Assembly (NCBI GenBank): GCA_963681505.1
Contig: OY811990.1
Location: forward strand, 5,448,708 to 5,512,707
DNA from: Eunapius fragilis
Taxonomy: Eukaryota; Porifera; Demospongiae; Spongillida; Spongillidae
DNA length: 64,000 bases
Reading direction: 5' to 3'
Positions 11,901-23,310 of this stretch are shown piece after piece. Within the stretch, counting starts at the first letter, position 1; each line of letters begins with the position of its first letter. A program made the position numbers and the translations under genes. Below the pieces are notes generated by a model, which saw only the letters and a program-made list of their open reading frames with translations, searched no databases and was not told where the DNA came from.

Positions 11901-13050
11901 TACCAGATCAGATGCCTCGTACAAGGACAGTTCCTCAACCCCCACCTGTGTCACTGGTAAGGAAGTGGGTAGCTCTGCTGTGTGCTATGACCATACATAT
12001 TTCCCTTCTTCCCCACAGGGTCCTTCCTCCGTTCCCAATTCTGAAGCTGTCCCCAAAGCTGTTGCTATCTCAGACCCTCGCACCAGTCTTAAACCTCTGA
12101 AGGATCCCAAGATAAATGTTCTGGCCATGAGGGCTCTCCAGGGTGCACAGGCTGATCCAACTGCTCCCTTACCAAAGACCCAGTCATCCATCTTAAAGCC
12201 CACCAGACTAGAACCACTGCACATGGAGGCTAAACTACCTCCACTACTAGCCCCGCCAGAAGCATTGTGGAACAGGGAGAAGGGAAAGGGACCTAGTGGA
12301 GGGAAGCAGGCACCAAAGAAGACACCTCCAGCAACCTCTTCTGAAGATGACTCGGTCTCCCGAGCAAGTTCAGAGGAGATGGAGAACAAGGAACCAATGC
12401 CTTCTCAATCTTCCAAGCCCACCTCTACGGCACCCCTCCCTCCTATTGGGAGCCTCCCCCCTCCCCCCATAGGGACTGCCATACAAGCTCCCCTAGTGCA
12501 ACACCAACCATCAGGTACATCTCTACCCACTCCTGTGCAACCACCTTTCATGCCTGTCAGGAAACCAATGGTGGACCCATTTGCTGATTCCACATCTGAA
12601 AAGCCACCTCCCTCTACAAGGATGCCAACCACTTCCCCTCCAACCAGTCCTCTGAGAGTGACCTTCTCTCCAACGGGGCTACCATCACCTCCAATGAGCC
12701 CCACCTCCCCTCCAATGAGCCCCCTCAGGCCGGCATTCCCTGCAATGCCAGTGTTCCCTCCAACAAGGCCCCTTGCACGTCCAGTCTTACCAGTACGAAC
12801 AGGCATGCCCACTCCTGCCATTGGCCCTGGTATGCCCGTTCCATTGGTACGCCCAGCCCTTCCCATCACCATTCGTCCAGGCATGGGAGCAGTGCGTCCA
12901 TTAGGGGGTGGAATGCCTTTCCCGCCAATACGCCCGGGAGTGCGCCCCTCAGGCCCAGGCCTACCTCAGCCGGTTCCACGTCCAAGTGTCCCTGAATCAG
13001 TAGGACCAGCTGCAGGCACTGGGAAGGCTGATGGACCTACAGCTCAATAA
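8905..13050 (+). pseudogene. Cadherin-like type I membrane protein, copy A (3' half, broken)
   Basis: Pieces: ectodomain 8905-10533; a second ectodomain exon from about 10563 to 11956; a 62-bp intron at 11957-12018 (GTAAGG to CCCCACAG); and the cytoplasmic tail exon at 12019-13050. Visible parts are a cadherin/tandem-95-like repeat with NITGNVTY and NVNCPPS motifs, two homologous beta-rich modules (about 10003-10290 and 10990-11330), a transmembrane helix at about 11500-11570 (core AIFCVVVIAIILVVVFYCY) followed by basic residues, and a long Pro/Ser-rich tail ending DGPTAQ. Lesions: an in-frame TAG at 9484-9486 where copy C has a sense codon, and loss of about 20 bp that removes the donor of a 48-bp intron intact in copy C. 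The upstream ectodomain is absent. The role is probably adhesion or recognition, by inference. It could be a partial live gene if the lesions are assembly errors. Confidence 0.75.
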
Positions 13051-13170
13051 CATACTACCACATCTGTACACACATTAGTGATGACGTAGAGGACTGTTGA
13101 GAAAATCTTAGAAATCTATGTTGTGTGTTATGTTCACTTCTGTGTGGTGTACTTTATGGTGTTAATGATA

Positions 13171-13176
13171 ATTAAA
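13171..13176 (+). promoter_or_regulatory. Possible poly(A) signal of cadherin-like copy A
   Basis: ATTAAA lies about 120 bp after the stop codon of the tail exon. The same AT-rich sequence follows the stop in copies B and C, so it is duplicated with the gene. The call rests on motif and position only. Confidence 0.35.
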
Positions 13177-13212
13177 TATTAATAACTGGATGATGAAGGA
13201 GGGAATATCATA

Positions 13213-13590
13213 TTGAGAAGGTGTCCATGACTCTCTTAGCATTGCTGATCCATGTGTGACATTGGCATACTGCAGCAGGACTGGATTCCCTCTGTGAGAC
13301 TCCACATCACTAGTTTTGAAGGTGATGTCTAAGACCTGTCCCTCCTGGATAGTGTAGAGATGGTCCACATCAATGGAGGGTGGGTAATTCACTCATGTCA
13401 CCATGACAACAATGACATAGGGAACACAAACATTATAATCACACACACTCGTGTTAAAAAAGAAGTCGCCATACTGGTTATAATGGAGGCTTGTAGTAAA
13501 TGATGAAGTCCTGCTGACCTGGCTGGTCTGATTGGTCCACAAGGAGGTACCAGTCACAGCTATCGTCCATTGGCTTCACTGAAACAGTTA
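13213..13590 (-). pseudogene. Antisense fragment of cadherin-like exon
   Basis: On the minus strand it encodes the same ectodomain segment as 3343-3770, better preserved: NYPPSIDVDHLYTIQEGQ, then DITFKTSDVES, then NVTHGSAML. Its 3' end abuts a truncated 34-bp minisatellite unit (gaaggtgtccatga near 13218). It retains about 30 residues (the LYTIQEGQ stretch) that the longer copy D lacks, which points to an internal deletion in D. Confidence 0.8.
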
Positions 13591-14302
13591 TGGCTTAAAA
13601 CTCTATTCATTGCTGACCTTACATGTATTTGGTAAAGACAAGCGATGTGTAGGATTCAGCTCCCCCCCCCCCCCCCCCCCCCCCCACCCAAAACGCTAGA
13701 ACAAACGCGGCCTGCATGTAAGCGAATAGTGCTGTTTTTGCCTACATGTACAGTAGGCGTTTTATTGCGACCTATGGTCCTCGTATTCAATGGTGTATAA
13801 AACTTCGAACTCGAATAATGTAACACTTAAGCATTGAGCTTCGCTTTGGCTCTTAAGATAGCCTACGCGATCGAGATGGAGAAGCGTACAAAACTTTTCC
13901 AAGATCGTGATGACAAAGAGCATAAAAGTTGGAAATCGTGTGTGGGTGGCAAGAAGAGTTTAAATTATATCATAATCTGTATTATAATCGGCGGAATGCT
14001 TCTAGCAAGTTTTGGAACAACTCGAGTTAAATGAGGGGGGTGTCCCAGCCAGAGTAGCAGCATGCTGGCGTTGTTTTCTGCTGCCATTTGGCAAGTAGCT
14101 CTCTTTGTAATATCATAGATAGTCTAAACTATCTATGGTAATATTGATCGTTGTTATTTCAAGCGTTGGCTGGCTGTTCGTTAATGCCTACATGTAGGTT
14201 AAGTAACGCGGATCTGCAATTATGAGAAAAATAATTATCTCGGCCATAATTCCGGTAGGGGCGTGGTGTGTGGCATAAAAGTACCACGCCAACGTAAAGG
14301 TC
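13591..14302 (+). other. 5' flank of TRIM copy 2
   Basis: Homologous to 3771-4478. It contains a run of about 24 C near 13663-13685 and a 66-codon ORF at 13834-14034 (MEKRTKLFQDRDDKEHKSW then a hydrophobic stretch) whose frame is not kept in copy 1. I treat that as unproven. A short perfect palindrome (catagatagt and its complement, about 14113-14139) lies inside a stretch inserted relative to copy 1 at about 14107-14148. Confidence 0.5.
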
Positions 14303-17300
14303 ATGTCGGGGTCTACAAATGGAGCGAAGGATACCAGGGCTACCGCAAGGTTCTGTTTTGGGTGTGGAAATAAACTGGATCAAACACACGTTCAACGTTC
14401 AAGCATGCTACAGCGACCGAAGTGCATACTGTGCCAAAATGAACTCGGAACAGACCAGCTACTCTGTGTGGAGTGTGCACGTGGAGCGGACCAGAAGGTG
14501 GGAACGATGCTAAAATCGTCCGACATATGCTGCAAGTAAGCAACGGATCTAAAAATACATGTATCGCGACTTACATGCTAGTAATGTATTCCTTAAATGT
14601 GCCGTCTGTCTACCAGTACCATCCTGGGCGTCTCCCTGTGTCCCATACGCGGGATGTAATATGGCATTTTGTTACGCTGGAGTCTTACGTCGATTCATGA
14701 CGTACACCTCATAGCATTGATCAAAGGCGGGCCCGGGCCACACAAAGCTTTGGCGGGAAATAGCCATTACGTCACATGCAGTCGTAGTTAAGCTGCTGCA
14801 CACATCCAGGTGAAAAGATAACCTTTAAGGATCTGTTTGTGATGAGCAATACCTTAGGCTTGGTAACTTGGGGCAGAGCTGTAACTGTATGAAGATCTAA
14901 CCTGCTGTAAGTCTTCATTATATAATTTACTCCACACATCAATTCCACCGTGGAACACATACTTAGTTTAACTTGTCAAATGAAATGAATGATCCCCTCC
15001 CCCACAGAACGAGGTTAATAGACATTTAAAGATTTTTTTATGCTTTCTAAGTAAACCTTCAAACAAGGGGTCACCTTTTAAGAACGTCCTTTAACTTTGT
15101 AGAAAATACCATATGCATCATTTAGAATTACACAGTGATGGATTGTATTGACAAGTGATTGGGTTCATTTAGTTTCATTAACAGATACATAGGAAAACAT
15201 TTCACTACAAAATAAACTCTGCCAAAGCTCTGCCAAAGCTCTGCCATTGGTGTATCGTAGATGATGGTAGTACTGCTTTGTGCTGTGGTGTGGAATGGTA
15301 GCCTGAATGGTGTCTACCTGCAATGTCCTTGTTCAGTCAGCAAAGTGGTTGGCATGTATGAATATAGTTATTACCTCTGCTGTGCGTGCCCAGCAGTTCC
15401 CACTCAGATGGGAGGATGGGTACCATCCAGAAGGCTGACTTGAGGTCTGTCGTCAAGGACCCCTTTCCAAGGAGGGATACTGCATTATCAATCGTGGAGT
15501 AGTGCGGGGTGAATCCTTCCTTGCTGATACTCTGATCAGACAATGATGAAACGTTCAGACTTTCTGTTCTTCTTTGGTACCACTCCTAGACCAGACGTAT
15601 GTAAGTTTTGGAGTAGCAAAGTTTTAATGGTCCAAGGATATAGGTGGCAGACAATTCTTTCACTAGCTCTGCATCCATGATCCCAGGGTGTTTAAGAGCT
15701 GAAGTGAGGTTGTGTGCAAGGTAAGGGAGAAAGGTTCTCTATAGCTGGTGGACACATCATCATTGATAGAGTTGAGCAACCATGTTACCCAAGCCTTTCT
15801 GGGCTGTTTGTAATTCAAGCTCAGAGGCTAAAGGTATACTACCATTGACAATAGGAGTTGTGTGGAGCTTTGAGTAGGTAGTTTGTGGCATGCCCCAAAA
15901 GGGAGGGCTATGTCATGTACCATACCAAGAGGTCTTCTTTTAGAGTGTTCTAATTGGAGGGATGGTGGTGCTTCTCCATTGCAGCTGCCCGACAGAAGTC
16001 ACACACTTTAGTGCTGCAGTGGTGGAGTACTACACTGTGAAAAACTGACTTATGGATTGGTACTTAACCAGCTCCAATGTTATATCCCGACAAAACCCCC
16101 CTCAGCGCGTTTTTAGTACTATATAAGCAGGCAATATAGCATAATAGCTCAGGCGTTATAGCAATGGCAACGAGGTCAAGCGAAGTAGAGATTTCAACTG
16201 TATGTATAAAACCCAAAGGAGGTCATAAAATAGGGTACTGTTCATCGTGGAAAGAAGACAATCCCTGGCTAGTTCCAACTGTAGATACAGCTGGCATCGT
16301 GACAGGACTTCTGTGTGAAATATGCAAATGCCAGGAGAACAGCAGTATCTGGACAACTGTACCGTGCACGTCCCTCCTAAAGGATTGTATATTGACTATT
16401 AGACATAGGAATAAACAAGCTGATTATATAAGTTACTCGCGATCATGTCCGGAAAAAAATGTATATAATTTTTTAAGGAACGAGCTCTACCAGCTGCATA
16501 TGCTATAGCGTGGCCCATAAACAATCTTTATCACCTATCTACTCAGTTTACTTAACACCTAGTAATCACCTTTATTCATAAGCGTGGCGCTATTGAAGCG
16601 CCACGCTCTGGGGGAAACACTGCATATTGTTCCCTTGGCAGCAGACTTTACAGCTGTAGCTAGGAATAGGTCATGTGTTAGTTACACAGAACACTTAAAA
16701 ACATCATTTAGTCACTAAGCATACAAAACTTAGTAATAACTTGCATTAAGTAATCCATGTTCTCTGTTTCACAGACCTGGTCACTTCCCTCCACACACCA
16801 TATGTCAGCTGTGCTCTAAGCCCTACACAGACCCTAGGATCCTTCCATGTCTACACTCTTTCTGTGGGCAGTGTCTGCATATGGAAATAGAGAGGTCTGG
16901 AGACAAGCAGAAGATGGAGTGTCCTACCTGTCAGAGAAGTTTCACCATACCAGAGGGTGGAGTCAATGCTATACCTCAGAACCTCCATCTTGGGTTTGAG
17001 GTGGAGGTGGCTGGGTACATGTCCAAGATTGGCAGTGGTGGTGAAAAGTCATGTGATGCTTGTATTGATGGGGGCAAGGGGCCTGCAGTGGTGTTCTGTT
17101 GTACATGTGGTCAGTTCCTCTGTACCTTCTGTCATGAGTACCACAGACGCAATAAGATATTGTGCCATCACCAGATGGTAGGACTAGACCAGGAGTCTGT
17201 CAGACTACTTCCATCCATCATGACACCAACTGAACATCTCTGCTCCCAACCTCATCATGAGAAAGAAGAGCTAAAATTCTACTGTGAGACCTGCCAGTGT

Positions 17301-18962
17301 CTGGTCTGCAGAGACTGTACCCTAGTCCTTCACAAGGACCACAGGATTGCTGAGGTGTGCAATATTGCAAAGGTCCACAGAGATGGAATGAGAGAGGCAC
17401 TTGTGTGTGCACAGAAAATGGCCTCAAAGCTGACCAGTGCCATTGGTGACAATGACAAGATGGCAGAACAAGTTGAGACTTCCAGAGAGAATGCCACACT
17501 GCTCATAAACCAAGCCTTTGAACAGCTCCACCAAGCCATAGAGGAAAGGAAGAAGACACTGTTGTCAGAGATGGGGGCCATTTCACTTTCCAAGACAACA
17601 GCTCTGTCTCTCCAGAAGGAACAGTTAGTGAAGGTACAAGATGAGATTGGTCGCTACACTGAGATGACCTCCCACATCCTCCAGACCCACACTGACCATG
17701 AGGTGGTAGCTCTTGGAGATCTGCTACCCACTGAACTGAAGGCCGCCCTGAAGAAGGTTGGGGGAGTCTCCCTCACTCCCAGTCAGTCCAGTGACATACA
17801 TGTGACCCTACAAACTGATTCTCTGATGAAGGAACTCTCCATATTTGGTCATATAATGACCTCATCTCCATCACAAAGCACATGGTCTTCTAAGTCAGCA
17901 GCCAGGATGGACAAGGTGTATAGTGTAAAAGTGGAGACCAAGAGCTCAGAGGGAGAGAGGTACCCATATGGTGGTCTGCAGGTGAAGGCTGAGCTGAGGC
18001 CCAAGTCACATGATGGAGCAGTTGTCCCAGGAAAGGTGGAGGACCATGGAGATGGTACCTACACCATCACCCTCACCCCTCAGGCTGCTGGTCCTCACCA
18101 GCTCCTCATCACAATGGATGGTGAACTTGTACAGGGCAGTCCTCATGACCTTGATGTGAGGCCTAGCTACAGCACCTTATGTAACCCCCAGCAAGTTATC
18201 AGTTGTAGTGGTGGTCCATTAGGTATTGCCATCCATGACAGTGGAGACATCTATGTAGCCTGTGGTAGTGATCACAGTATTCATGTGTATGACCAAGGTG
18301 GTCATGAAAAGAGAACCATAGGTAGTTATGGGAGTGGTGATGGACAGTTCTATGCTCCATGTGGCATATCCATCAAGGGAGATGTGATGTATGTTGCTGA
18401 TCAGGGCAATCATCGCATTCAGAAGCTGACAACAGGAGGACAGTTCCTACAAAAGTTTGGCCAACTTGGATCAGGTCAGGGTCAGTTTAACTACCCAGTA
18501 TCAGTTATTGTTGACCAAAGAGATAGAATGATTGTTGCTGACCATCACAACCACAGGGTGGTGATATTGGATCAAAATGGCAGATGGCTATTGACCATAA
18601 ATGGTAATGTCTTTGGTGCTCAGGGTTTTAAGAAACCATATGGTCTTGCCTTGGACCCTCAAGGGAACATCCATGTTGCAGCCTATGGTACTAACACCAT
18701 CAAAGTCTTCACACCAGAAGGGACCTATGTCAGATCATATGGAGATGTAAAGTTACCAATTGGAATAGCAATTGATGAAGAAGGTTACAGCCTTGTCTCT
18801 GAGAACAGTGGCAATTGTCTCTCCATCTTTGATCCTCAGGGAAACACGATCCACACAGTTGGCAATCTCACTAATCCCTGTGGTGTTGCTCTGGATCCTA
18901 TAAGTGGTAGTCTGTATGTAGCCAACCATGGTGCTAATACTGTGTTGAAGTATTCTGTGTAG
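14303..18962 (+). CDS. TRIM-NHL E3 ubiquitin ligase, copy 2 (two exons)
   Basis: Model: exon 1 at 14303-14535 and exon 2 at 16775-18962, both open, with a 2,239-bp intron (GTAAGC to TTTCACAG). Domain order and cysteine and histidine ligands match copy 1: three CxxC pairs in exon 1, then RING, two B-boxes, coiled coil, filamin domain and six NHL repeats. Differences from copy 1 are scattered single residues, several on NHL blades (for example the fourth-blade segment GNIHVAAYG here versus GNIYVTANG), a pattern that could alter ligand choice. The intron carries the shared DIRS-like relic plus an extra 546-bp insertion. This is the cleanest plus-strand copy. Role: RING-dependent ubiquitin transfer in the cytoplasm, substrate unknown. 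Confidence 0.87.
15185..15880 (-). mobile_element. DIRS-like reverse-transcriptase relic in copy 2 intron
   Basis: Orthologous to 5345-5980 by duplication. The minus strand again shows SDQSISKEGFTPHYSTIDNA and TTDLKSAFWMVP, with stops and frameshifts between blocks. It is a relic only. Confidence 0.6.
16080..16625 (+). mobile_element. Insertion carrying a small ORF in copy 2 intron
   Basis: Relative to copies 1, 3 and 4, whose sequence runs from gctccaatgt into tgttcccttgg within about 70-90 bp, copy 2 carries this extra block. It has a TATA-like CTATATAAG at about 16119-16127, an ORF at 16164-16508, and an 11-bp-stem hairpin (AGCGTGGCGCT, loop ATTGA, 16581-16607). No clear terminal inverted repeat or target duplication was found, so the element class is unassigned. 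Confidence 0.55.
16164..16508 (+). CDS. 114-residue ORF, possible transposase zinc-finger N-terminus
   Basis: Starts with MATRSSEVEIS and ends QLHML, about 40 bp downstream of a TATA-like box. It has a W-x-x-x-NPWLVP stretch followed by LLCEICKC and, about 17 residues later, CTSLLKDC and IRHRNKQ. The pattern of a Trp/Pro-rich lead, a CxxC pair and a later Cys/His-containing helix resembles the TTF-type or KIAA1586-type zinc finger at the start of some hAT transposases. The resemblance is by eye and weak. It lies only in the copy 2 intron insertion, so it is not part of the TRIM gene. Confidence 0.35.
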   Translation: MATRSSEVEISTVCIKPKGGHKIGYCSSWKEDNPWLVPTVDTAGIVTGLLCEICKCQENSSIWTTVPCTSLLKDCILTIRHRNKQADYISYSRSCPEKNVYNFLRNELYQLHML

Positions 18963-19205
18963 TGGTGATGTAATGATGATGTCATGTTTATTGAGGTGCA
19001 TACATTTATTGCTGTAGTATCATAGCAGAAGTGATCATTAGGTTAGATTACAAGTGCCCCGCCCCCTGTGTGGATGGGTGTGGCTATAAGTGCTTACTCA
19101 CAGGGACTAGTATATCTGCTTGACCTGTGCTTTAGTAGGGGTGTGAGGGTGTTGAGATATGTGAAAGACATGGAGGTTGAAAAGGGTTAAGTTCATGTTT
19201 ATCTG

Positions 19206-21173
19206 CTTAGCCTCATGCTTACTCACCAGACTACCGTCAGGTCTCTGAACATCTCAGCAGCTCTCTCTGATGTTGAAGATGGCACACCACCACTCAACGG
19301 TACACACATCCTCACTGACCCCAACCATGGTAAGGCCTACTACTACAACATCACAGGTAATGTCACGTACAGACCAGACCCTGCCTATTATGGCATAGAC
19401 CTGGTATGTACTGGTATCGTAACCAGAGTGCAGCCATCTTTGATCATGATGATCTACAGGGCTATGAGGATAAGCAGAAAAATATGAACTTAACCCTTTT
19501 CAACCTCCATAATGTCCACAAACTGAACAGGTGCTTGCATTTGGGAATGGTGTACAGCTGGATATTGAAGGCTGTTCCAACTACCTAGCCAATGGGACAG
19601 ACGCCAATGAGCTGTACGCATACCAGATTGGGGTCATGACCTCTGGTTCTGCCAAGGCTGGTAAGGGTACGGCAGCTACACTAACATCTAGGTATGAAGA
19701 GCCTGTGACATCTGAAATGGTATTCAGGATTAGTGTTCTCCCAGACCCAACACCCAGTGATGCAAGCACTCTGTCCATTGCAGTGAAAGATGGCGGCTTC
19801 ATTGTGGATACACTTGCAAGCATTGTCTCGGAGACTACAGGTGTGCGCCATTAATCAACACCCCTGACTGGTCTGATCGAAGTGCTGGTGGAGGGTGATG
19901 ATTCCATCACACCCCAAATCATTGGGGTCTTGGCGGGCAATCCCCCGGGAGACTCTACTTATGGAAAAGGGGACACAGTAACTATATACTTTGACTCATT
20001 AACAAACAAGCCACCTGTGTCAAACAAGGCTGACCTGGACAAGATCCTTACCTTCACTCCATCACTTGGGAAGGATTATATGGGGGTGTGGCTTTCAGAT
20101 GGGAGCTCCCTACAGATCACAGTGGTTGACCCATCACGCCCATCTGCTGATACCCTTACCCCAACCGGCACTAACTGCGTCCTCACCTTCAATCCAAACT
20201 ATGATTCTGTTCAAAGGCCAATCTCCGCCTACCTAGGGTCATCACCATCACGATGTGTGGGGACACACCTCTGTGATGCATCCGGTATATCCATTGGCAT
20301 CAGCTCTCAGAACAAGCTATCCTGCAGGGTTAACCAGAGTGTGTCTGGCTTTGGTGGGTCCTTTGATAGCACCACCAACCCCGTATCAGGAAGCTCTGTG
20401 ACCTCTCTGCCCAGCTATGGTGCAGTGCTCCTGGCCATCTTCTGTGTGGTGGTCATTGCCATCATCCTGGTGGTGGTGTTCTACTGTTATCGCCAGTACA
20501 AGCTCAAGAACCAGAAGAAAGAAGCACTTCGTGTTGTCCAGAGATGGAAGAAGGACACCTATGCCCTTGGGAAGGCAGTTAAGAAGGATGATGGAGATTC
20601 CAAGGTTTGGTCCAAACCTCCTGATACCCATGCCATGAGGACTGTGATAGACCCATTTGTAGACCACCTTTCATGCCTGTCAGGAAACCAATGGTGGACC
20701 CATTTGCTGATTCCACATCTGAAAAGCCACCTCCCTCTACAAGGATGCCAACCACTTCCCCTCCAACCAGTCCTCTGAGAGTGACCTTCTCTCCAACGGC
20801 GCTACCATCACCTCCAATGAGCCCCACCTCCCCTCCAATGAGCCCCCTCAGGCCGGCATTCCCTGCAATGCCAGTGTTCCCTCCAACAAGGCCCCTTGCA
20901 CGTCCAGTCCTACCAGTACGAACAGGCATGCCCACTCCTGCCATTGGCCCTGGTATGCCTGTTCCATTGGTACGCCCAGCCCTTCCCATCACCATTCGTC
21001 CAGGCATGGGAGCAGTGCGTCCATTAGGGGGTGGAATGCCTTTCCCGCCAATACGCCCGGGAGTGCGCCCCTCAGGCCCAGGCCTACCTCAGCCGGTTCC
21101 ACGTCCAAGTGTCCCTGAATCAGTAGGACCAGCTGCAGGCACTGGGAAGGCTGATGGACCTACAGCTCAATAA
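19206..21173 (+). pseudogene. Cadherin-like membrane protein, copy B (deletion derivative)
   Basis: A collapsed paralogue of copy A. A short ectodomain piece (LNISAALSDVEDG to DPAYYGIDL) jumps at about 19402 to a GMYWYRNQ segment through a shared cctg, in another frame. At about 19515 it jumps again, losing most of the first beta-rich module. An in-frame TAA lies at 19852-19854 where copies A and C read on. From about 19882 the second module, transmembrane helix (about 20417-20490) and basic stop-transfer segment are open. At about 20664 another deletion removes the intron and the first half of the tail, joining VDP-F-V to the proline-rich end in a different frame. It cannot encode the parental protein. 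Confidence 0.85.
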
Positions 21174-21604
21174 CATACTACCACATCAGTACACACATTA
21201 GTGATGACGTAGAGGACTGTTGAGAAAAACTTAGAAATCTATGTTTTGTGTTATGTTCACTTCAGTGTGGTGTACATTATGGTGTTGATGATAATTAAAT
21301 ATTAATAACTGGATGATGAAGGAGGGAATATCATATTGAGAAGGTGTCCATGAAGCCCTCCATACCTGAACCTGAAGGTCTCCATGTTGTATAAGGGAGG
21401 CTTGTAGTAAATGAGGAAGTGATGGTCCTGCTGACCTTGCTGGTCCGATTGGTCCACAAAGTGCCAGTCACTGGCCTCCACACCCATGGCCCATTGGCTT
21501 TCTCCGGAGCAATGATGATAAGCTATAAAATGCAAAGACATGAGAAAAAATAATTATCACTGCAGTAATTCCGGTAGGGGCGTGGTGTGTGGCAACGTAA
21601 ATAT
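21174..21604 (-). other. Module boundary with minisatellite units and antisense exon fragment
   Basis: After the copy B 3' flank (ATTAAA near 21294) come about one and a half degenerate 34-bp units (21343-21392). These run directly into a minus-strand cadherin-like fragment (about 21393-21520) with EASDWHFVDQS and HHFLIYYKPPLY. The rest is TRIM 5' flank sequence. No intact gene. Confidence 0.7.
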
Positions 21605-21678
21605 CTAGTCTCGTACCCAGACTATCAATCCCGCGGATGCGTGGAAAGATGGGATTGATGGTCTGGGTACGAGACTAG
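21605..21678. repeat. Foldback (palindromic) element, CTAGTCTCG family
   Basis: A 74-bp hairpin: arms of 28 bp beginning CTAGTCTCGTACCCAGAC, with one mismatch, around an 18-bp loop. It sits just 5' of the copy 3 TRIM start codon and is absent from the same place in copies 1 and 2. Relatives lie at 47121-47233, 62381-62518 and, more distantly, 32171-32708. Confidence 0.85.
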
Positions 21679-21722
21679 GTCATGTCGGGGTCTACAAATG
21701 TAGAGAAGGATGCTAGGGCTAC

Positions 21723-22144
21723 CAGCCCCGGATCCAGGATTTGGCTAAGGGGGGGGCGGTTTTACTGGAGGGGCGGCACATTGACAATGAATGCATGCGA
21801 AGCCAGGGGCGGATACAAAAAGCGGGGGGGGGGGGGGGGGGGGGGGGGTGCTGTCCGTTTTAGGCCCGATCCAAAAGCGGGGGGGGGGGGGGTGCTGTCC
21901 GTTTTAGGCCCGATCCGAACGCGGGGGGGGGGGGTGCTGTCCGTTTTAGGCCCGATTCAAAAGCGGGGGGGGGTGCTGCTTGCCGTTCGATGATTTATAT
22001 CTTGGTTTGTGCGCGCGTGCGTGATAGTGCGTGGGGAATGGAGCGGGGGGGGGGGGGGGGGCGGCAATTGGTCCCAGAGGGCGGCATTTCGTATGAATGG
22101 GGGGGGCGGCCGCCCCCCCCGAGCCTATGCTGGATCCGGGGCTG
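21723..22144. mobile_element. hAT-type MITE, CAGCCCCGGATCC family, copy 1
   Basis: A 422-bp insertion in TRIM copy 3 exon 1. It is flanked by a perfect 8-bp target duplication AGGGCTAC (21715-21722 and 22145-22152), the length typical of hAT elements. The terminal inverted repeats are CAGCCCCGGATCCAG. The interior consists of poly-G tracts and a repeated block gctgtccgttttaggcccga (three copies), with no transposase. A relative lies at 47257-47573 in inverted orientation. Confidence 0.88.
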
Positions 22145-22916
22145 AGGGCTACCGCAAGGTTCTGTTTTGGGTGTGGAAATAAACGGGATCAAACACACGT
22201 TCAACATTCAAGCATGCTACAGCGACCGAAGTGCGTACTGTGCCAAAATAAACTCGGAACAGACCAGTTACTCCGTGTGGAGTGTGCACGTGGAGCGGAC
22301 CAAAAGGTGGGAACGATGCTAAAATCATCCGATAACGACGACATATGCTGCAGGTAAGCAACGGATCTAGAAATACATGTATCGCTACTACATACTAGTA
22401 ATGTATTTCTTATGAATTCAACCACTTGTCAAATGAAAAGAGGGCGAGGGATTCCCCCCCCCCCCCCCCTTCCTTTACAAGGACGGTGAGTAGACATTTT
22501 TACATGCCTACTAAATAAACCATTAAACACGAGGATCGCCTTTTAAGAACGTCCTTTAACTCTGTAGAAAATACCATATGCATCATTTAGAATTACACAA
22601 TGTTGGATTATATTGACAACTAATTGGGTTAATTAAGCCAGTGAAAATTGGTTTCATTAACAGATACATATTTCACTGCAAAATAAACTCTGCCAACCTC
22701 TGCCATTGGTGTATTGTAGATGATGGTAGTCCTGCTTTAGTTGCTGTGGTATAGGAAGGTTGTCTACCTGCAATGCCTTGTTCAACAAAGTGGGTGGCAT
22801 ATGTATGAATATAGTAATTGCCTCTGCAGTGCGTGCCCAGCAGTTCCCACTCAGATGGGAGGATGAGTACCATATGGAAGGCTGACTTGAGGTCTGTCGT
22901 CAAGGACCCCTTTCCA

Positions 22917-23096
22917 AGTTGGTAGGAAGAGGGGGTGGCAAAAATGAATAAGAATGGGTGTATTTCCCGAGGGGGACATGGTTAGCTATACGTTCAAAAA
23001 CGCTATATTGCACAACTGTGAATATATAGTTAGACAAACGAAAGGGGGTTCACGAGCTACAGCCCCCATAGTCCCACCCCCTCCTGGATCCGCCTG
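22917..23096. mobile_element. hAT-type MITE of the GGATCC/poly-G family (partial)
   Basis: Inserted in the reverse-transcriptase relic. Its right end CTCCTGGATCCGCCTG matches the inverted end of the element at 32340-32650. The interior shares gctatacgttcaaaa and gaatatatagttagac-type sequence with it. The left end is unclear. Confidence 0.55.
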
Positions 23097-23217
23097 TTAT
23101 CAATCCTGGAATAGTGCATAATGTGGGGTGAATCCTTCCTTGTTGATGTAAATTGTTCACACTCTGATCAGACAGTGCTGAAAGGTTCAGAATCACTCTC
23201 CACTTTCCGTTCATCTT

Positions 23218-23310
23218 TGGTACCACTCCTAGACCAGACATATGTAGGTTTTGGTACCACTCCTAGTATAGACATGCATAGGTTTTGGTACCACTCCTAG
23301 ACCAGACATA
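23218..23310. repeat. Short tandem duplication, about 48-bp unit
   Basis: Three units of ttggtaccactcctagacca followed by gacatatgtagg-like sequence. A similar local amplification lies at about 36787-36875 in copy 4, while copies 1 and 2 have a single unit. Confidence 0.7.

Noticed and set aside
12405..12884. Minus-strand ORF over the proline-rich tail (and copies at 20.6 and 29.7 kb)
   Set aside because: A GC-rich shadow of the tail exon. The sense strand is in frame with the transmembrane exon through a conserved intron.
21682..21993. Glycine-rich ORF in TRIM copy 3 exon 1
   Set aside because: It is the exon start followed by read-through into a poly-G MITE.
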